Assembly (NCBI GenBank): GCA_015852425.1
Contig: JAAAIG010000399.1
Span: 11,049 to 30,541, forward strand
Reading direction: 5' to 3'
Length of the DNA: 19,493 bases
Source: Gryganskiella cystojenkinii
Lineage: Eukaryota > Mortierellomycota > Mortierellomycetes > Mortierellales > Mortierellaceae
Of this stretch, positions 1 through 9,489 are shown piece by piece. The position numbers and the translations under genes were made by a program. The notes beneath the pieces are model-generated. The model had not been told where the DNA came from. It was given only the letters and a program-made list of their open reading frames with translations, and made no database searches. The stretch's first letter is position 1. Every line of letters starts with the position of its first letter.

Positions 1-569
1 TGCTCAAGCTCCCATCAATGCCCTGAGGAAGTCGAACACGCTTTTTTTTTTTTTTTCTGAAGGGAGTTTCATAAGGATGCACAAAACATGACAGCACAAT
101 CTCCAGTATGTCACCCGACACCCCAGGTCTCCTATCTGAACTGGTAGCCTTATAGGGTAAAGTCGTTCGAGAACCCGAAAGGCTGGCTCTGAGTTTCCAC
201 CTGCTGTACCGTACCAAAACCCTATCCCGTCCGCTGAGGCCCAGGAAGGGCATTGCTATTGCTTGTGAAAATAACAGACTGACCGGGAAAGTGTGCAAAA
301 TAGAGTTCAACGGGCAACAGACGAGGGACATTTTTAAGGTCATGCCATTACATTATCTACGATTCAAGGCAGGCCAAAAGGGGCAGGGATGATGAGGGCA
401 AAAGAAACTGACTTTTTCTAAGTCAGACGTAATCTTTGCAAGGCATTTGACTGAAAGTCATGGCCTTGATTTTCGACATGCATAGCCCATACCGAGGATT
501 AGAAAGGTGGCTCACCTCTCTTGTCTGCTCCGTCGCATCCATTATGACTGACTTAGAAAAGACGGTTTC
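1..569. other. Non-coding stretch at window start
   Basis: No reading frame of coding character was found on either strand. A run of 15 T lies at 42-56. I see no RNA gene or repeat here. Confidence 0.5.
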
Positions 570-735
570 TTGCGCCCTCACCATCCTCGCCCTTGTTGGC
601 ATGCCCTGAATAATCTCGCCATCATTGCTCTCCTCTCACTCTTCCTTTCTCTCTATCTTTCTCTATTCGCTCTCACTCCGTCTCCTATCTTTCTTCCCAT
701 CTCTCTCATCTCCGGTATACTCTCTCTCTCTCTCG
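570..735 (+). promoter_or_regulatory. Pyrimidine-rich promoter/leader tract
   Basis: The block is dominated by C and T and ends in a CT microsatellite directly before the ATG at 736. CT-rich tracts upstream of start codons are common in fungal promoters that lack a clear TATA box, and no TATA box is seen within 100 bases. An ORF can be read through the tract, but its Ser/Leu-rich translation simply reflects the CT repeat, so I place the start at 736 and not further upstream. Confidence 0.45.
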
Positions 736-1605
736 ATGCTGGACTCCTTTGCTGTCACTTCCAAGTTCAGTAAAACGCAAGCGAATGTTCTTCGACTCTC
801 TGTCGTGCTAGCAGCCGTCGCCATCGCCATCTTCAATTATATCTCGACTTGTTCGCCAAACTATGAGACCACTTACTCTGATAAGTGCGACAAGACCTTA
901 CTCCCATCTGGTGCCCAGTTATCGTATGACCAATTTACGATGGCAACTCAATCGCAACTGAACGACTACGATGGATTTAAGCCACAGAACTGCACTGTCT
1001 ACGAAACGACCATCCAAATGTGGTTTACGACCAAAAATCTTCCTACGCATAAGGTGTACATGAACGTAGGCCGCAACCATGGCATTGATCTGTCGGTGCT
1101 CGATATCAAGTTCAAGTTCTGGCATGAGAACTATGAGGAATCGTGAATACTGTCCAGGCTCTCAAGCACTATCAAAAAGTCCCGCCTCAGCCCAACCAAC
1201 CGCCCTTTGACGCAGTGGAATTCAAGCATGGCTGGGGAGTCGACCGCGACAATAGCCTGCGCCTGTTTAACGATAACCCAACCACTATTCTACAGCCCGG
1301 GGATCCAACTGTAAACACTACTCTCTTTGATTCCTTGATGAAGACAGCGGTGGATGATGTTCAGGGAAAAGCACTCCCTGGCGTGAAATACCTCTGCAAT
1401 AAGTGTGGATCGAAAGCAGCTTGGACTGAATCACGCAGCGCGCCTGCCTTGATCTGGAAATTTATCTTCAACACCGCCAACACCATTGGTACTGCCGTGG
1501 GTCTCCTTGTGCTACTTCGTCAAGGATTCGCTTAACGACCTTTTGCCGAAGAATAAGGACCAGGACAAGGAGGAAATGATGCCTTTAGTGAAAATAGTGC
1601 CCTGA
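736..1605 (+). CDS. Two-pass membrane protein of unknown function, frame interrupted twice
   Basis: I do not recognise the family. From ATG 736 the protein has a short basic cytosolic start, a membrane segment at about residues 18-37, then an extracellular or lumenal region with scattered cysteines (CSPN, DKC, NCTV and a CNKCG motif), and a second membrane segment near the C terminus (1456-1510) followed by a charged tail. The reading frame runs 736-1146 in frame 1, about 1143-1510 in frame 3, and 1513-1605 in frame 1 again, with a stop at 1603. All three parts have coding character: the tail reads YFVKDSLNDLLPKNKDQ and only makes sense in frame 1. The first shift could instead be a 92-base intron (1066-1157, GTAGGC to CCAG, phase compatible). 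The second has no credible intron. The two shifts cancel, so these may be sequencing or assembly indels or a young pseudogene. Confidence 0.6.
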
Positions 1606-2559
1606 GCAATGTAGGAAGGAGTACGGCACATAAGAAATTTCTCCCTCGTTACCTTGCTTACAACCTGCAGTTTTTTTTTTTTTTTTTTTTTGGCTCTTTC
1701 CGGGTTAAAGGCGGTAAAACAACTGGACTGCTTTTTTGATCCTTCAGATCACGTCGAAAACGCACGCATATCGAGATCTTTTCTCTCCAAACTCGCCACT
1801 CATCATTATTTGAACACTTGCCCATCATTATTTCACTGCCCGTTGATTGAACGACCTTCTTCCCAAGGCTCCTTATTTTCCCAAAAAGCACTATTTTGAC
1901 AAGGAAAACTCATCGGTTACAACCATGACATCACCTCCATTTTCCGCTATTGATTGTTGTGCTCGCCGCATGACAAAGAATCTCTTGAGAGTCAATGTAA
2001 TTACAATCTCTTCCCTCTGGCTGTTTTTCTAAGACCCATACCCACATACGATATACGACTTTCACTCTCACAACTTGCCTCTTTCCCTGTCCGTGTTTTT
2101 CAGTGGAGACTGCTCTAGGCGTATCCTTTAAGAGCAAGATGATTAAGAAGTCAATCTTAAATGCATGCAACTGTGATCATTAGACAAACCCTTTTAAAAT
2201 GGCAGAGTCGACCGACCACACTTCATTTTTATTTGAGAAGAAGTGTGAAGGTGTCCTAAGCATCGGGATGGCTTTGTCGAAATATTGAGGGGGGTTGACC
2301 TCATCCACATGTAAAACTGCCCACAACTTGATCAATATACGAATGAGTCCTGATCATTAATTCGTTAAGCGAACGAGGGCAACTCATGAAGGGAACTACT
2401 ATCAGTCACTTTGAAGACACACGATCCATGGGAGGAACTATGTCGGGGGGTTTGAGCAGATTGGAGTTGGAGGGGGAAAAAAAAAAAAAAAAAAAAGAAT
2501 GGAATGTCACGATCGAGCATCATCCATGCTTTCTTTTTGTTTCTTTTTTGATTGCTCAT
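1606..2559. other. Intergenic stretch with T and A homopolymers
   Basis: A run of 21 T lies at 1671-1691 and a run of 20 A at 2477-2496. Short ORFs occur on both strands, but none has a start context, domain or composition that supports a gene. Confidence 0.5.
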
Positions 2560-2571
2560 TGACTTGAAAAG

Positions 2572-2577
2572 TTTATT
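2572..2577 (-). terminator. AATAAA polyadenylation signal
   Basis: TTTATT on the plus strand reads AATAAA on the minus strand, about 20 bases after the stop of the small secreted protein gene. It fits the 3' end of that transcript. Confidence 0.55.
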
Positions 2578-2597
2578 GAAAGGGTGTTCCTATTTTT

Positions 2598-2789
2598 TCA
2601 AAAATCAGTGCTGATGACCTTGTAGCCAGGAGGGCATTGCGGGCAATTGGCACAGCCGACCTTGGTGACTTTATCACCTTGGTCATTCTGGCAGACGACA
2701 GTGCAAGGGGCGCCGATGCAAGCGGCATTGACTGTCGACATGGTGGCAACGATGGCGACAAAGGTGATGGCAGCGAGAGAAAACCTCAT
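2598..2789 (-). CDS. Small secreted cysteine-rich protein
   Basis: The product is 63 residues. Residues 1-22 form a typical signal peptide (MRFSLAAITFVAIVATM...VNA) with a probable cut after VNA. The mature part of about 41 residues carries six cysteines at 24, 29, 33, 46, 49 and 52 (spacing C-x4-C-x3-C-x12-C-x2-C-x2-C), so three disulfides are likely. I do not recognise the family. It could be a secreted effector-like, antimicrobial or cell-wall-associated peptide, and the sequence does not decide. Support for a real gene comes from the signal peptide, the AATAAA just after the stop, and a TATA box plus leader intron upstream. The start is the first ATG after the predicted leader. Confidence 0.75.
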   Translation of the reverse strand: MRFSLAAITFVAIVATMSTVNAACIGAPCTVVCQNDQGDKVTKVGCANCPQCPPGYKVISTDF

Positions 2790-2837
2790 TGTTAGATGTT
2801 GATTGAGAGTATGACGAGTGTTGAGTAGGGTTTCTGT

Positions 2838-3000
2838 CTATTGGTGGGATATTGTAGGATCAGATACAATTAATACCGACCTCGACACTCTGATGCAGTC
2901 GTATGTGTTGGGGGGCTATGGCGTTTCTCGCAAGCATTCTGGGCTGATTTTTGATGGTCGTCTGCGTTCTCTCTTTGGCTGCTCTTTCGATGGTGCTTAC
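2838..3000 (-). other. Probable intron in the 5' leader of the small secreted protein gene
   Basis: On the minus strand, GTAAGC at 3000-2995 is a good donor and CAATAG ending at 2838 a good acceptor, with a CTGAT branch-point candidate about 30 bases before it. The span is 163 bases. The predicted first exon between the TATA box and the donor contains no ATG, and the acceptor lies 48 bases before the start codon, so the intron would be entirely untranslated. Confidence 0.45.
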
Positions 3001-3085
3001 CTTTGCGCTTTGCAGCAATTGTGAGAGTCGAATTTTGAGTGAATCTGGTTTGTTTCAGTTGCGGGGCGCTACGCGGATAGGCCCT

Positions 3086-3094
3086 CTTTATATA
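3086..3094 (-). promoter_or_regulatory. TATA box of the small secreted protein gene
   Basis: TATATAAAG reads on the minus strand. It is about 300 bases from the ATG, but about 135 once the leader intron is removed, which agrees with the TATA-to-ATG spacing of other genes in this window. Confidence 0.5.
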
Positions 3095-3099
3095 TGTGA

Positions 3100-4950
3100 A
3101 AAAGGGGTGGGAAAGGAAAGAGGACACATCACGCTGTCGTGGTTCGGGTGTAGAGCCTGAGCCGCCATGAAGGGCGTTGACGGCGACGTAGAGCCCATTC
3201 TCGCTCACGATTTCCACCTGGTCAAAAAAGTCACTGGTGAATGCTTGAAATGTTTTTTTTTTCTGGTGAAAATTCAAAATACAATTAGACTAGAACGATT
3301 TCAACGGCTGTTATTTTTCTCTGTTTACCCGGAATGCTTCTTTCTGATGTTCCTTGGCCAATCCGAGTAAAAAATATATTGGTTCTTTTGCGTGTCCAGA
3401 CCCGACATACGACTGATCCCAGCAAGCGTTTCGTTTGTTCTTGTGCGCCATCAACCGCCAAAATTTTAATGTTGAGTCGGTGTTTGCGTAGTCCACCACA
3501 ACAAACAAAGAGATGTCAAGCTGAGAGAGATGCCAATAAATTTACTGTAATCATCAAGTGTCGCAATGAAGACTAAAATGGGCAAACATCACGGCTTCAT
3601 AGTCCAATCGGATTCAGAGGCGCTAGATCCAAGTTGAAAGCTCTGGAGCATTGGGGCTCTTCGTAAAGAAAATGGAGAACAAAACACAAGACGCGCCGCA
3701 CCGACGTCCAACAAGATTTTTTTCAGGCGACAGTATTGTGGTGTTGGATCAAAGAAACTAAAAATTCGCGGCGTCGCACGGAACACCTTTTATTGTTGTG
3801 CTGTCTTGTGTCTCTCAAAAGCGGCGGAGAGCTAGCTCATGGGGGAACGAGGCGCTCAGTTTTTTGTCATCCAAGGTTTTGCGAAAGAGAAAGGACCGGA
3901 GATATCACAGGGCATCCCATGAGAAAAAATTCTGAGACCAACTTCACCCCTGGCAATAGAGCTCTCAACGGCTATTTTCCCCAGAAGACGACCGCTGGGT
4001 AAGAATGGAAAGATTTTCACTTTTTTTTTAAAGCAACATATGGGTTTGAGGTGCCAGAGAGTGCGTCAAGTGGGATGTGCAACATTTTGTGTGGCGCACC
4101 CTCTTCCTTTCTCTGCCTTGTTGTACGCTCGTCGACCATTTTAACTTCTTATCTCCTTTTTGTCTCACTACTAACAGAGATTCTGCAGCGATCAGTGATA
4201 TTAGGTAATATCGTAAGAAGGGAAGAGCTGGAGCAAAGCATAAATGTCAAAGTGACCATAACACGTGGAACGGAGGACCTGCGGCAGGTGAAATCGAAAA
4301 CCATGATCATTGTTTCGGGGCAAGCCCTGGTGACGGGGATGAGGTCAAGTTCAGAAGAAATTTTCTTGCCTCTCTTTTTTTTTTTTTTTTTTTTCTGGCT
4401 TCGCCCAGTCCCCTTCATCTTCCTGTTACGGTACAAAATATTTTCGAATGCTGTTGTTTGTTGCATGATCTGTCACCACTGTTGAACCCTTGCAACAAGT
4501 CGAAGAGCAACAACAAGGGGGCCACGACTGCGCACTTAACGACCCAAGCCAAAAGAATATCAACATCAGTAGCCATACCATCATCACTGTCATCGCCTTC
4601 CGGGGTGCATCACCCGCCAGATTGAGGCGACAATTAAAATGAACATCGTTCGAAGTGATCAATTGACCCCAAGAATATATCAACTTTCTGTCAACACTGC
4701 CGACGGCAAAGATGGGATTGGGATCGACAAGATTAGTGCAGACAGCCTGGCTCCTGTCGCACTAAATAACTAAACACAAATAATATTGAAGAGCCAGGGC
4801 AAGAGACGCACCAAGAAATAGAACAAACCGATGATCACCACAGAGTACAGACCATTATACAAAAAGATCAGGTACAAGGATCAACACTTTTTCCATTTGC
4901 GGGCCAGTAACAACTGCTTCAACCTACAGTACGGCGCCGCAGGCCAGGTC
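3100..4950. other. Intergenic stretch, no supported gene
   Basis: Several ORFs of 60-144 codons exist on both strands but overlap one another and show no recognisable domain. A run of 20 T lies at 4375-4394. The minus-strand frame around 3170-3250 has a natural-looking stretch (DFFDQVEIVSENGLYVAV), but nothing around it supports a gene. Confidence 0.4.
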
Positions 4951-4953
4951 CAA

Positions 4954-5632
4954 TCATTTCCGTTGTATTCCATGTTTTGGACTCGATGCTCGATGACCAT
5001 CCACTCCCAAGCCGGCTGCATGGGTAATGTACTCGGTTCTGCGACTGTCGCTGCCCTCAAGGGTGAATGGCACAAGATACAGATCACCTCCGCTAGTAGG
5101 GTATGGCGAACTTCCGTATCCAGGGCTACAAAGAAATTCCTCTGATTGACGATCTTGATGCCCAGAAGTGAGGCGGCGACCCTTAAAGTATCTGACATGT
5201 GGTCAATCGAGCTGAGGAGCCGATAAAGTGGCAGAGTAAAATGTGTGAGCTTTTCAAGTTTGTGCATTACAATGAGATGTCCACCGCGCAGTACTGTACA
5301 TGCATTAGGTGGACGACATTAGACGTGACACGATGTCATAAAATTCCTAGACTCGTTGGGAGATTAACGAACGACGCTGGTGCTTTGGAAAGGTCACTGG
5401 TCTCCAGTCTGGTCTCAGGAAGGAGTGGAAACCCCTCTCACCCGATACCTGCTCCCTGAGTGCAAGAAGCCTTGCAGTCATTTGGCTTGTGCAGAGCTAC
5501 GGACCAGAGGTTATCCTTATAGTTTGTGACAGTAAAAGTGCCAGGGAGATCAAGGGAGTTTATTTCCGAGCGTTGTGTGAGTACGGCACCTCCATCTGAG
5601 GGAAGGAACGGAACTGTGGACATAAAGGACAT
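4954..5632 (-). pseudogene. Possible decayed coding region, family not recognised
   Basis: On the minus strand an ORF starts at 5632 (MSFMSTVPFLPSDGG) and runs to a stop at 5438, with a segment of natural composition (FTVTNYKDNLWSVALHKP) and two cysteines near its end. Further along, 5163-4954 in another minus frame reads GGDLYLVPFTLEGSDSRRTE and then THAAGLGVDGH before a TGA. A longer overlapping minus ORF covers 5267-4881 in a different frame and is Leu/Cys-rich, so the true frame is uncertain. Gly/Ser/Thr-rich beta-type sequence split over frames suggests remnants of one secreted or lectin-like protein. I cannot name a family, and chance ORFs remain possible. Confidence 0.3.
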
Positions 5633-5870
5633 GCCAAACTACAAAATGCCTAGCTCGGGCAGGAATTGAAAACTAGGCTTTAAACAACTTTTTTGCGACT
5701 CCTATTTTGGTCGTGTTCTCTCATAAAAATGTTTACTCAGAGTTGTCTAGGACCACTTTGGCATCTATAGCCCCCCTTTAACCTAGAAGGTTCTTTCGAA
5801 ATCTCAAACGGCGATTAAGACTAACCGCCACTCTGATTAACGCCGATTATCCGTTACGGCAGACCCTTGA

Positions 5871-6091
5871 ATCAACCCAGAACACGAAATCATTACTGCC
5901 GTCTCTGAAGATTGCTCAGCAGAGTATTTCGTCCCCAATGTCAACCACAGCCCCGGCGCAGCCTACGCAATGATCGCATAGGGGCATCAATATGACATTG
6001 ATAGCAATCTATCCTTCTCCATCGATGGCGACGGTCTTCTTCGCATTGTGCCTCCCGAGAGATGGCGACGCAACCTCTATTCTTACCGCTG
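5871..6091 (+). pseudogene. Possible short coding relic
   Basis: One plus frame stays open from 5871 apart from a single TAG near 5980, and reads naturally on both sides (SAEYFVPNVNHSPGAAYA before, LSFSIDGDGLLRIVPPERW after), ending at a TGA. No start codon, promoter or family is recognisable. It may be a remnant or chance. Confidence 0.2.
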
Positions 6092-6099
6092 ACAAGAAT

Positions 6100-7500
6100 T
6101 GCCAGCGACAGCACCTGCGTATATGCCTCTATTTTCGAGGATTTCATGACCCCGGGACTAGATGATATCCTGTCCGTAGGGTCTCCGATCATGACTGATA
6201 GTTTGTTTTTGGTGGGCATGGGCACAGACGGATAGTTATAGGTGCCAGTCCCTCAAACGGCGTCATAGGTAGTTGGTCAATTCGATCTTAGGCGCTGTAG
6301 GCGAGAGTGAAGTGTCTTCATTTTCCTTCTGACTCATCCTCATGGTCACCCTGCGCAGTCCAAAGTTGCATACGATAACCTGAATAAGAACAGCCGCAAA
6401 AATTGAATTGTCTGGAGGACTGCAGCCGAAGGAACAGAAGAAATAGAACAATAGCCTACCTTCGTGGAAAAATTCAGTCAATGAAGGGAACGACTGTGCT
6501 CCTTTTTTTAGCATTCCTTTCCCAGCCACTTCTGTCCTCTCCCTACTTCCTTTTCCAATATGCTGTAAGCCCCTCACTACGATGGCACAGACAACGTACA
6601 TCGTCATATTTTTGAGAGTGAAAAGTGACCAACATTTGCGAGTCATAGTACCTTTAATCATTTTACGTCCCCAATTTTCCCGAAATCCTCTTGGAGTTCT
6701 CCTTTACCTGAAAGCGTGGTTGTTCAACTATATTACTGTTAGATTATGACATCCAATGACCACAAGTTGCTATTTCAGTAAAAGAGGAAGATCCGACAGG
6801 AACAGATCCAAAAGCGGCGTCGCTTGAACAATTGACTGCCCACAGCCATGCTTGGCTTTTGACTCAAATATTTCTGCCAATAGAAAGCAAGGACTATCCC
6901 TTCACCCTCGTAACACGGACTAAGAGATATCGTGCTCTCATTGCTCCGCGTATACTTGATCATAAGTAGTCTAATTTGAATAGGTCTGTGCATCCCTTGG
7001 ATTATGCCGTTTTGCTTACACATGCCTCGATCGCTATCCCCATTCCACGTACAGTACTGTAACCCGGTACAATTTCCCTTTCACGATGGTACGATTGATG
7101 GTAACGAGAAGGAAGTCCACTCTCTTCTCGACCCTTAATTTCCAAAGCACCTGAACCCTTCCTTCATCGAAAACTCGGGTTTTTTCTTTCTTTTGCTCAA
7201 TTTCCATTCCCAATATTTCTTTCTTCCTCAATATCTCCTATTTCTACTTGGCACCCCCTCATTCTCTTTCAGCATCCTGCTACACAGACTGATTTGTAGC
7301 TGTCCGACCTTTTCTCCCTTCTTGGCTTTTGCAGACACCTGAAAGGGTTCCCCTCCTCATTGTCCAGATTGAACTGAAGTTAGCCACATCCTTTCTCACA
7401 GGTATCCGCTCGTTTTATGGTTGCTACTCTCTCGGAGAATTGATGAGACGCTGTTTGCTGCCTACCCCTCGCCTTCAACATGTTGAAAGTGATAATTTCT
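6100..7500. other. Intergenic stretch, weak ORFs only
   Basis: A minus ORF of 132 codons (6661-6263) has a polar tail (SQKENEDTSLSPTAPKIE) and contains intron-like signals (GTAGGC to TGCAG), but no promoter, domain or consistent exon chain could be built. The rest shows no coding character. GTACAGTACTGT at 7049-7060 belongs to the dispersed motif described in the findings. Confidence 0.35.
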
Positions 7501-7731
7501 GGGGATATATAAGGATGACTCACCGAACCTCGAGCACTATTCGTCATCATCTGTCGACGCCATACTCCAAAAACACATAGCACAACGGCGTTCAATAGCC
7601 CTCTCTCTCTCAAGAACCGTCTCACAACCTTTTCAAGAACTTCTTGCGAACCATTAGGATAATACCTCACTGAAATATTGTAAGGGTTCTTGCACAACTC
7701 TCGTAATTGTTTCATATCACTATTGCAAACA

Positions 7732-7863
7732 GTAAGTGCGAGACTGCTTTTAAAAAATACAATTAAGCATATGCACGGTTATCGCACTTGGAGTGGTATA
7801 TTAAAAAGCTCTTCGAGTCGTCTTCTGACCTTGTATCAACCCGTACTCTTCGTTTTCCTCTAG
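7732..7863 (+). other. Possible leader intron before the NlpC/P60 gene
   Basis: GTAAGT at 7732 is a consensus donor. TTTTCCTCTAG ending at 7863 is a good acceptor, with CTGAC at 7825-7829 as branch point. The span is 132 bases and ends two bases before the ATG at 7866. The exon before it has a TAA in the gene's frame at 7704 and no ATG after it, so no signal peptide is added. Against it, a TATA-like TATATTAAAA at 7797-7806 inside this interval could instead start a short unspliced leader. Confidence 0.4.
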
Positions 7864-7865
7864 AC

Positions 7866-8321
7866 ATGGCCCCTTACGACCCCACAGCAGCGATCAATAG
7901 CGCCAGATCCCAAATTGGCATCCAATATGCCTGGGGTGGCGGACACGGTCCTACTCCTGGCAAGACCCGAGGTACCTGCCAGTGGTATGAGGGGCCACCC
8001 TACCCATGCGTTGATGACAAAGTCGATGGCTATGACTGCAGTGGTCTTGTTCGTTATGCTGTTTGGCAAGGATCCGGAAGGTCCATCGATCTTGGCCACG
8101 GTGGCAACACTGACACACAGTACCGGGATGGCCACAGTCGCAAAATCACTTTAGGGGAGAGACAGCCTGGCGATCTCGTTTTCTATGGCACGCCTGGTAA
8201 CACTCATCATGTTGCCTTGTACATCGGCAATGACAGGATGATCGAAGCTCGAGAGAGCTTGACGCCTGTGATGGAGTCTCAACTTCGCACTCAGAACGGC
8301 CTCTGGGTCCGCATTGTTTAA
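7866..8321 (+). CDS. NlpC/P60 family cysteine peptidase-fold protein
   Basis: The product has 151 residues, the size of a lone NlpC/P60 domain. The family cleaves peptide bonds in peptidoglycan stems, typically between D-gamma-glutamyl and diamino acid residues; some members act on other amides. Visible motifs are an N-terminal helix and a YAWGGG motif (21-26), DGYDCSGLVRYAVW with the catalytic Cys58, QPGDLVFYG (100-108), HHVALYIG with His115, and MIEA with Glu127. Cys-His-Glu at this spacing matches the triad known from mycobacterial RipA; many relatives have His third. Cys38 and Cys48 in an insert (about 28-53) could form a disulfide. No signal peptide is encoded from this ATG; an in-frame upstream TTG at 7788 is not credible. 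The CDS is intronless. Fungal NlpC/P60 genes are usually explained by bacterial transfer, which is inference here. Confidence 0.88.
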   Translation: MAPYDPTAAINSARSQIGIQYAWGGGHGPTPGKTRGTCQWYEGPPYPCVDDKVDGYDCSGLVRYAVWQGSGRSIDLGHGGNTDTQYRDGHSRKITLGERQPGDLVFYGTPGNTHHVALYIGNDRMIEARESLTPVMESQLRTQNGLWVRIV

Positions 8322-8404
8322 GTACGTGTTCCTCATATGGCGGTTTCGCAGCTCAAGCGACATCTGCCTCCTGTTATTTCCTCACAGTTTGCGACACGGT
8401 GAAT

Positions 8405-8410
8405 AATAAA
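8405..8410 (+). terminator. AATAAA polyadenylation signal
   Basis: AATAAATAAA lies about 85 bases after the NlpC/P60 stop, a suitable place for the 3' end of that transcript. Confidence 0.45.
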
Positions 8411-8575
8411 TAAATTCGCTATCAGAGGGAAGGTTTCTATGTTATATTAGCGCGCTTTTTTTGGATTCGTGCCCGAAAAGTATAGGTCACCTATGACGAT
8501 CATGCCCTGGAGTGCTCGCCACCAGATCGTGCAAGCCTTATGGGGAATAGTCGCGTTCCTGAATTGAAACATTAG

Positions 8576-8591
8576 GTCACGGTACCGTGAC
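8576..8591. repeat. 16-base perfect palindrome
   Basis: GTCACGGTACCGTGAC is fully self-complementary with no spacer. It lies between the NlpC/P60 gene and the lectin relic. It could be a binding site for a dimeric regulator or simply chance. Confidence 0.5.
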
Positions 8592-8602
8592 ACCTATCAT
8601 CC

Positions 8603-8750
8603 ATATATTCCACAAGACTTGGTACCAAAGATGACTACAACCTGCTCTTCCAAGAGGACGGCGATCTTGTTATTTGCAACACCAATGACAGCCCCATATA
8701 GTTTTCCGGAACGAATTCCGGAGCCAATAAGACGCTAAGGCTTGTTCCTT
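8603..8750 (+). pseudogene. Bulb-type (GNA-like, D-mannose-binding) lectin domain fragment
   Basis: One plus frame reads DDYNLLFQEDGDLVICNTND, then SPI, a stop, and FSGTNSGANKTLRL. This follows the B-lectin signature: a hydrophobic strand, Q-x-D-G-(N/D)-L-V, then a P-I-W-x-S-G-T turn. The stop TAG at 8699-8701 sits exactly where the family has tryptophan (TGG), so a single G-to-A change explains it. A TGA closes the frame upstream at 8588. Only about one of the three usual repeats is present, and no start codon, intron or terminator can be attached. It is a relic of a mannose-binding type lectin, and the motif match is by eye. Confidence 0.6.
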
Positions 8751-8759
8751 CTTTTTGGT

Positions 8760-9485
8760 TGTTCGCCGACAGTTACTTTTCAATTGAAGAAGCAGCTCCC
8801 GCTGTCATGTGGTGTTCTCTCCTTTTTTACATCTATTAAAAAGTGTCCATCGAGCACCCGCTACTGCAGTACATCGTGACTCTTACAAATCTTATCTAAG
8901 TCCGACTGTCCATCTATGCTATTGAGCCACTGTCTTCTGCATCGACACCACTGGAGTCGAGGCCAGAAGAATTTAGAATTATGTCTTGACGGCCCCATAT
9001 CGACCCTTTGCTCTGCCAAAAGAAAAAAAAAACGTCGGGCTGTCCGGAAGTACGAAAGACGTCTTCTTGTTCTTTTCGATTCTTGAGCTGGGCAAGGGAA
9101 GAATTTTCTTGCTCAGGTCCTTCTTAATGGGACCAGCAGAGCTTCGACAAGAGCGTGGATTAATAACAGGGTGTATTTTTTTTTGTTTGTTGCTTGGAGA
9201 CGAAATGGCTCCAGTTATGGGTATGCCTTCGGTGGTACGCCTTCGATTTGTCTAGTCTTACCACTTGTTTATCTCTTTGAACGATGGTCCCGATTCATTC
9301 TTGGCAAGAGTGTAGCTTGTGTAACAAGATGAGGCTCTGGATACAACTCCAGGACAGATCCACCAGTCTCTCAACGACCTTCTATAGTACCTCCTCGCCC
9401 TCAATAGATCGTCTTCAAAGCCCTCATTAAATAACTCCTTAATGAACACACAGCATCTTCCCACCATCGACTGCCTTGTTCTTTT
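8760..9485. other. Intergenic stretch, nothing supported
   Basis: Short ORFs on both strands lack coding character. No RNA gene or repeat was seen. Confidence 0.4.
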
Positions 9486-9489
9486 ACAG

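Noticed and set aside
625..735. Longer N terminus for the membrane protein from ATG 625
   Set aside because: The added residues are Ser/Leu/Phe repeats produced by the CT-rich tract; the ATG at 736 gives a normal start.
2870..3277. 135-codon minus ORF over the secreted-protein promoter
   Set aside because: It overlaps the TATA box and predicted leader intron of the supported gene; only a short part looks natural.
4426..4683. Minus ORF with a signal-like stretch and a CCC cluster
   Set aside because: No TATA box, polyadenylation signal or stable cysteine pattern, and the hydrophobic stretch may be chance; an intron-like GTATGG to GCGCAG would remove most of it.
6263..6661. 132-codon minus ORF with polar tail
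   Set aside because: No promoter, domain or clean exon chain; chance ORFs of this length occur elsewhere in the window.
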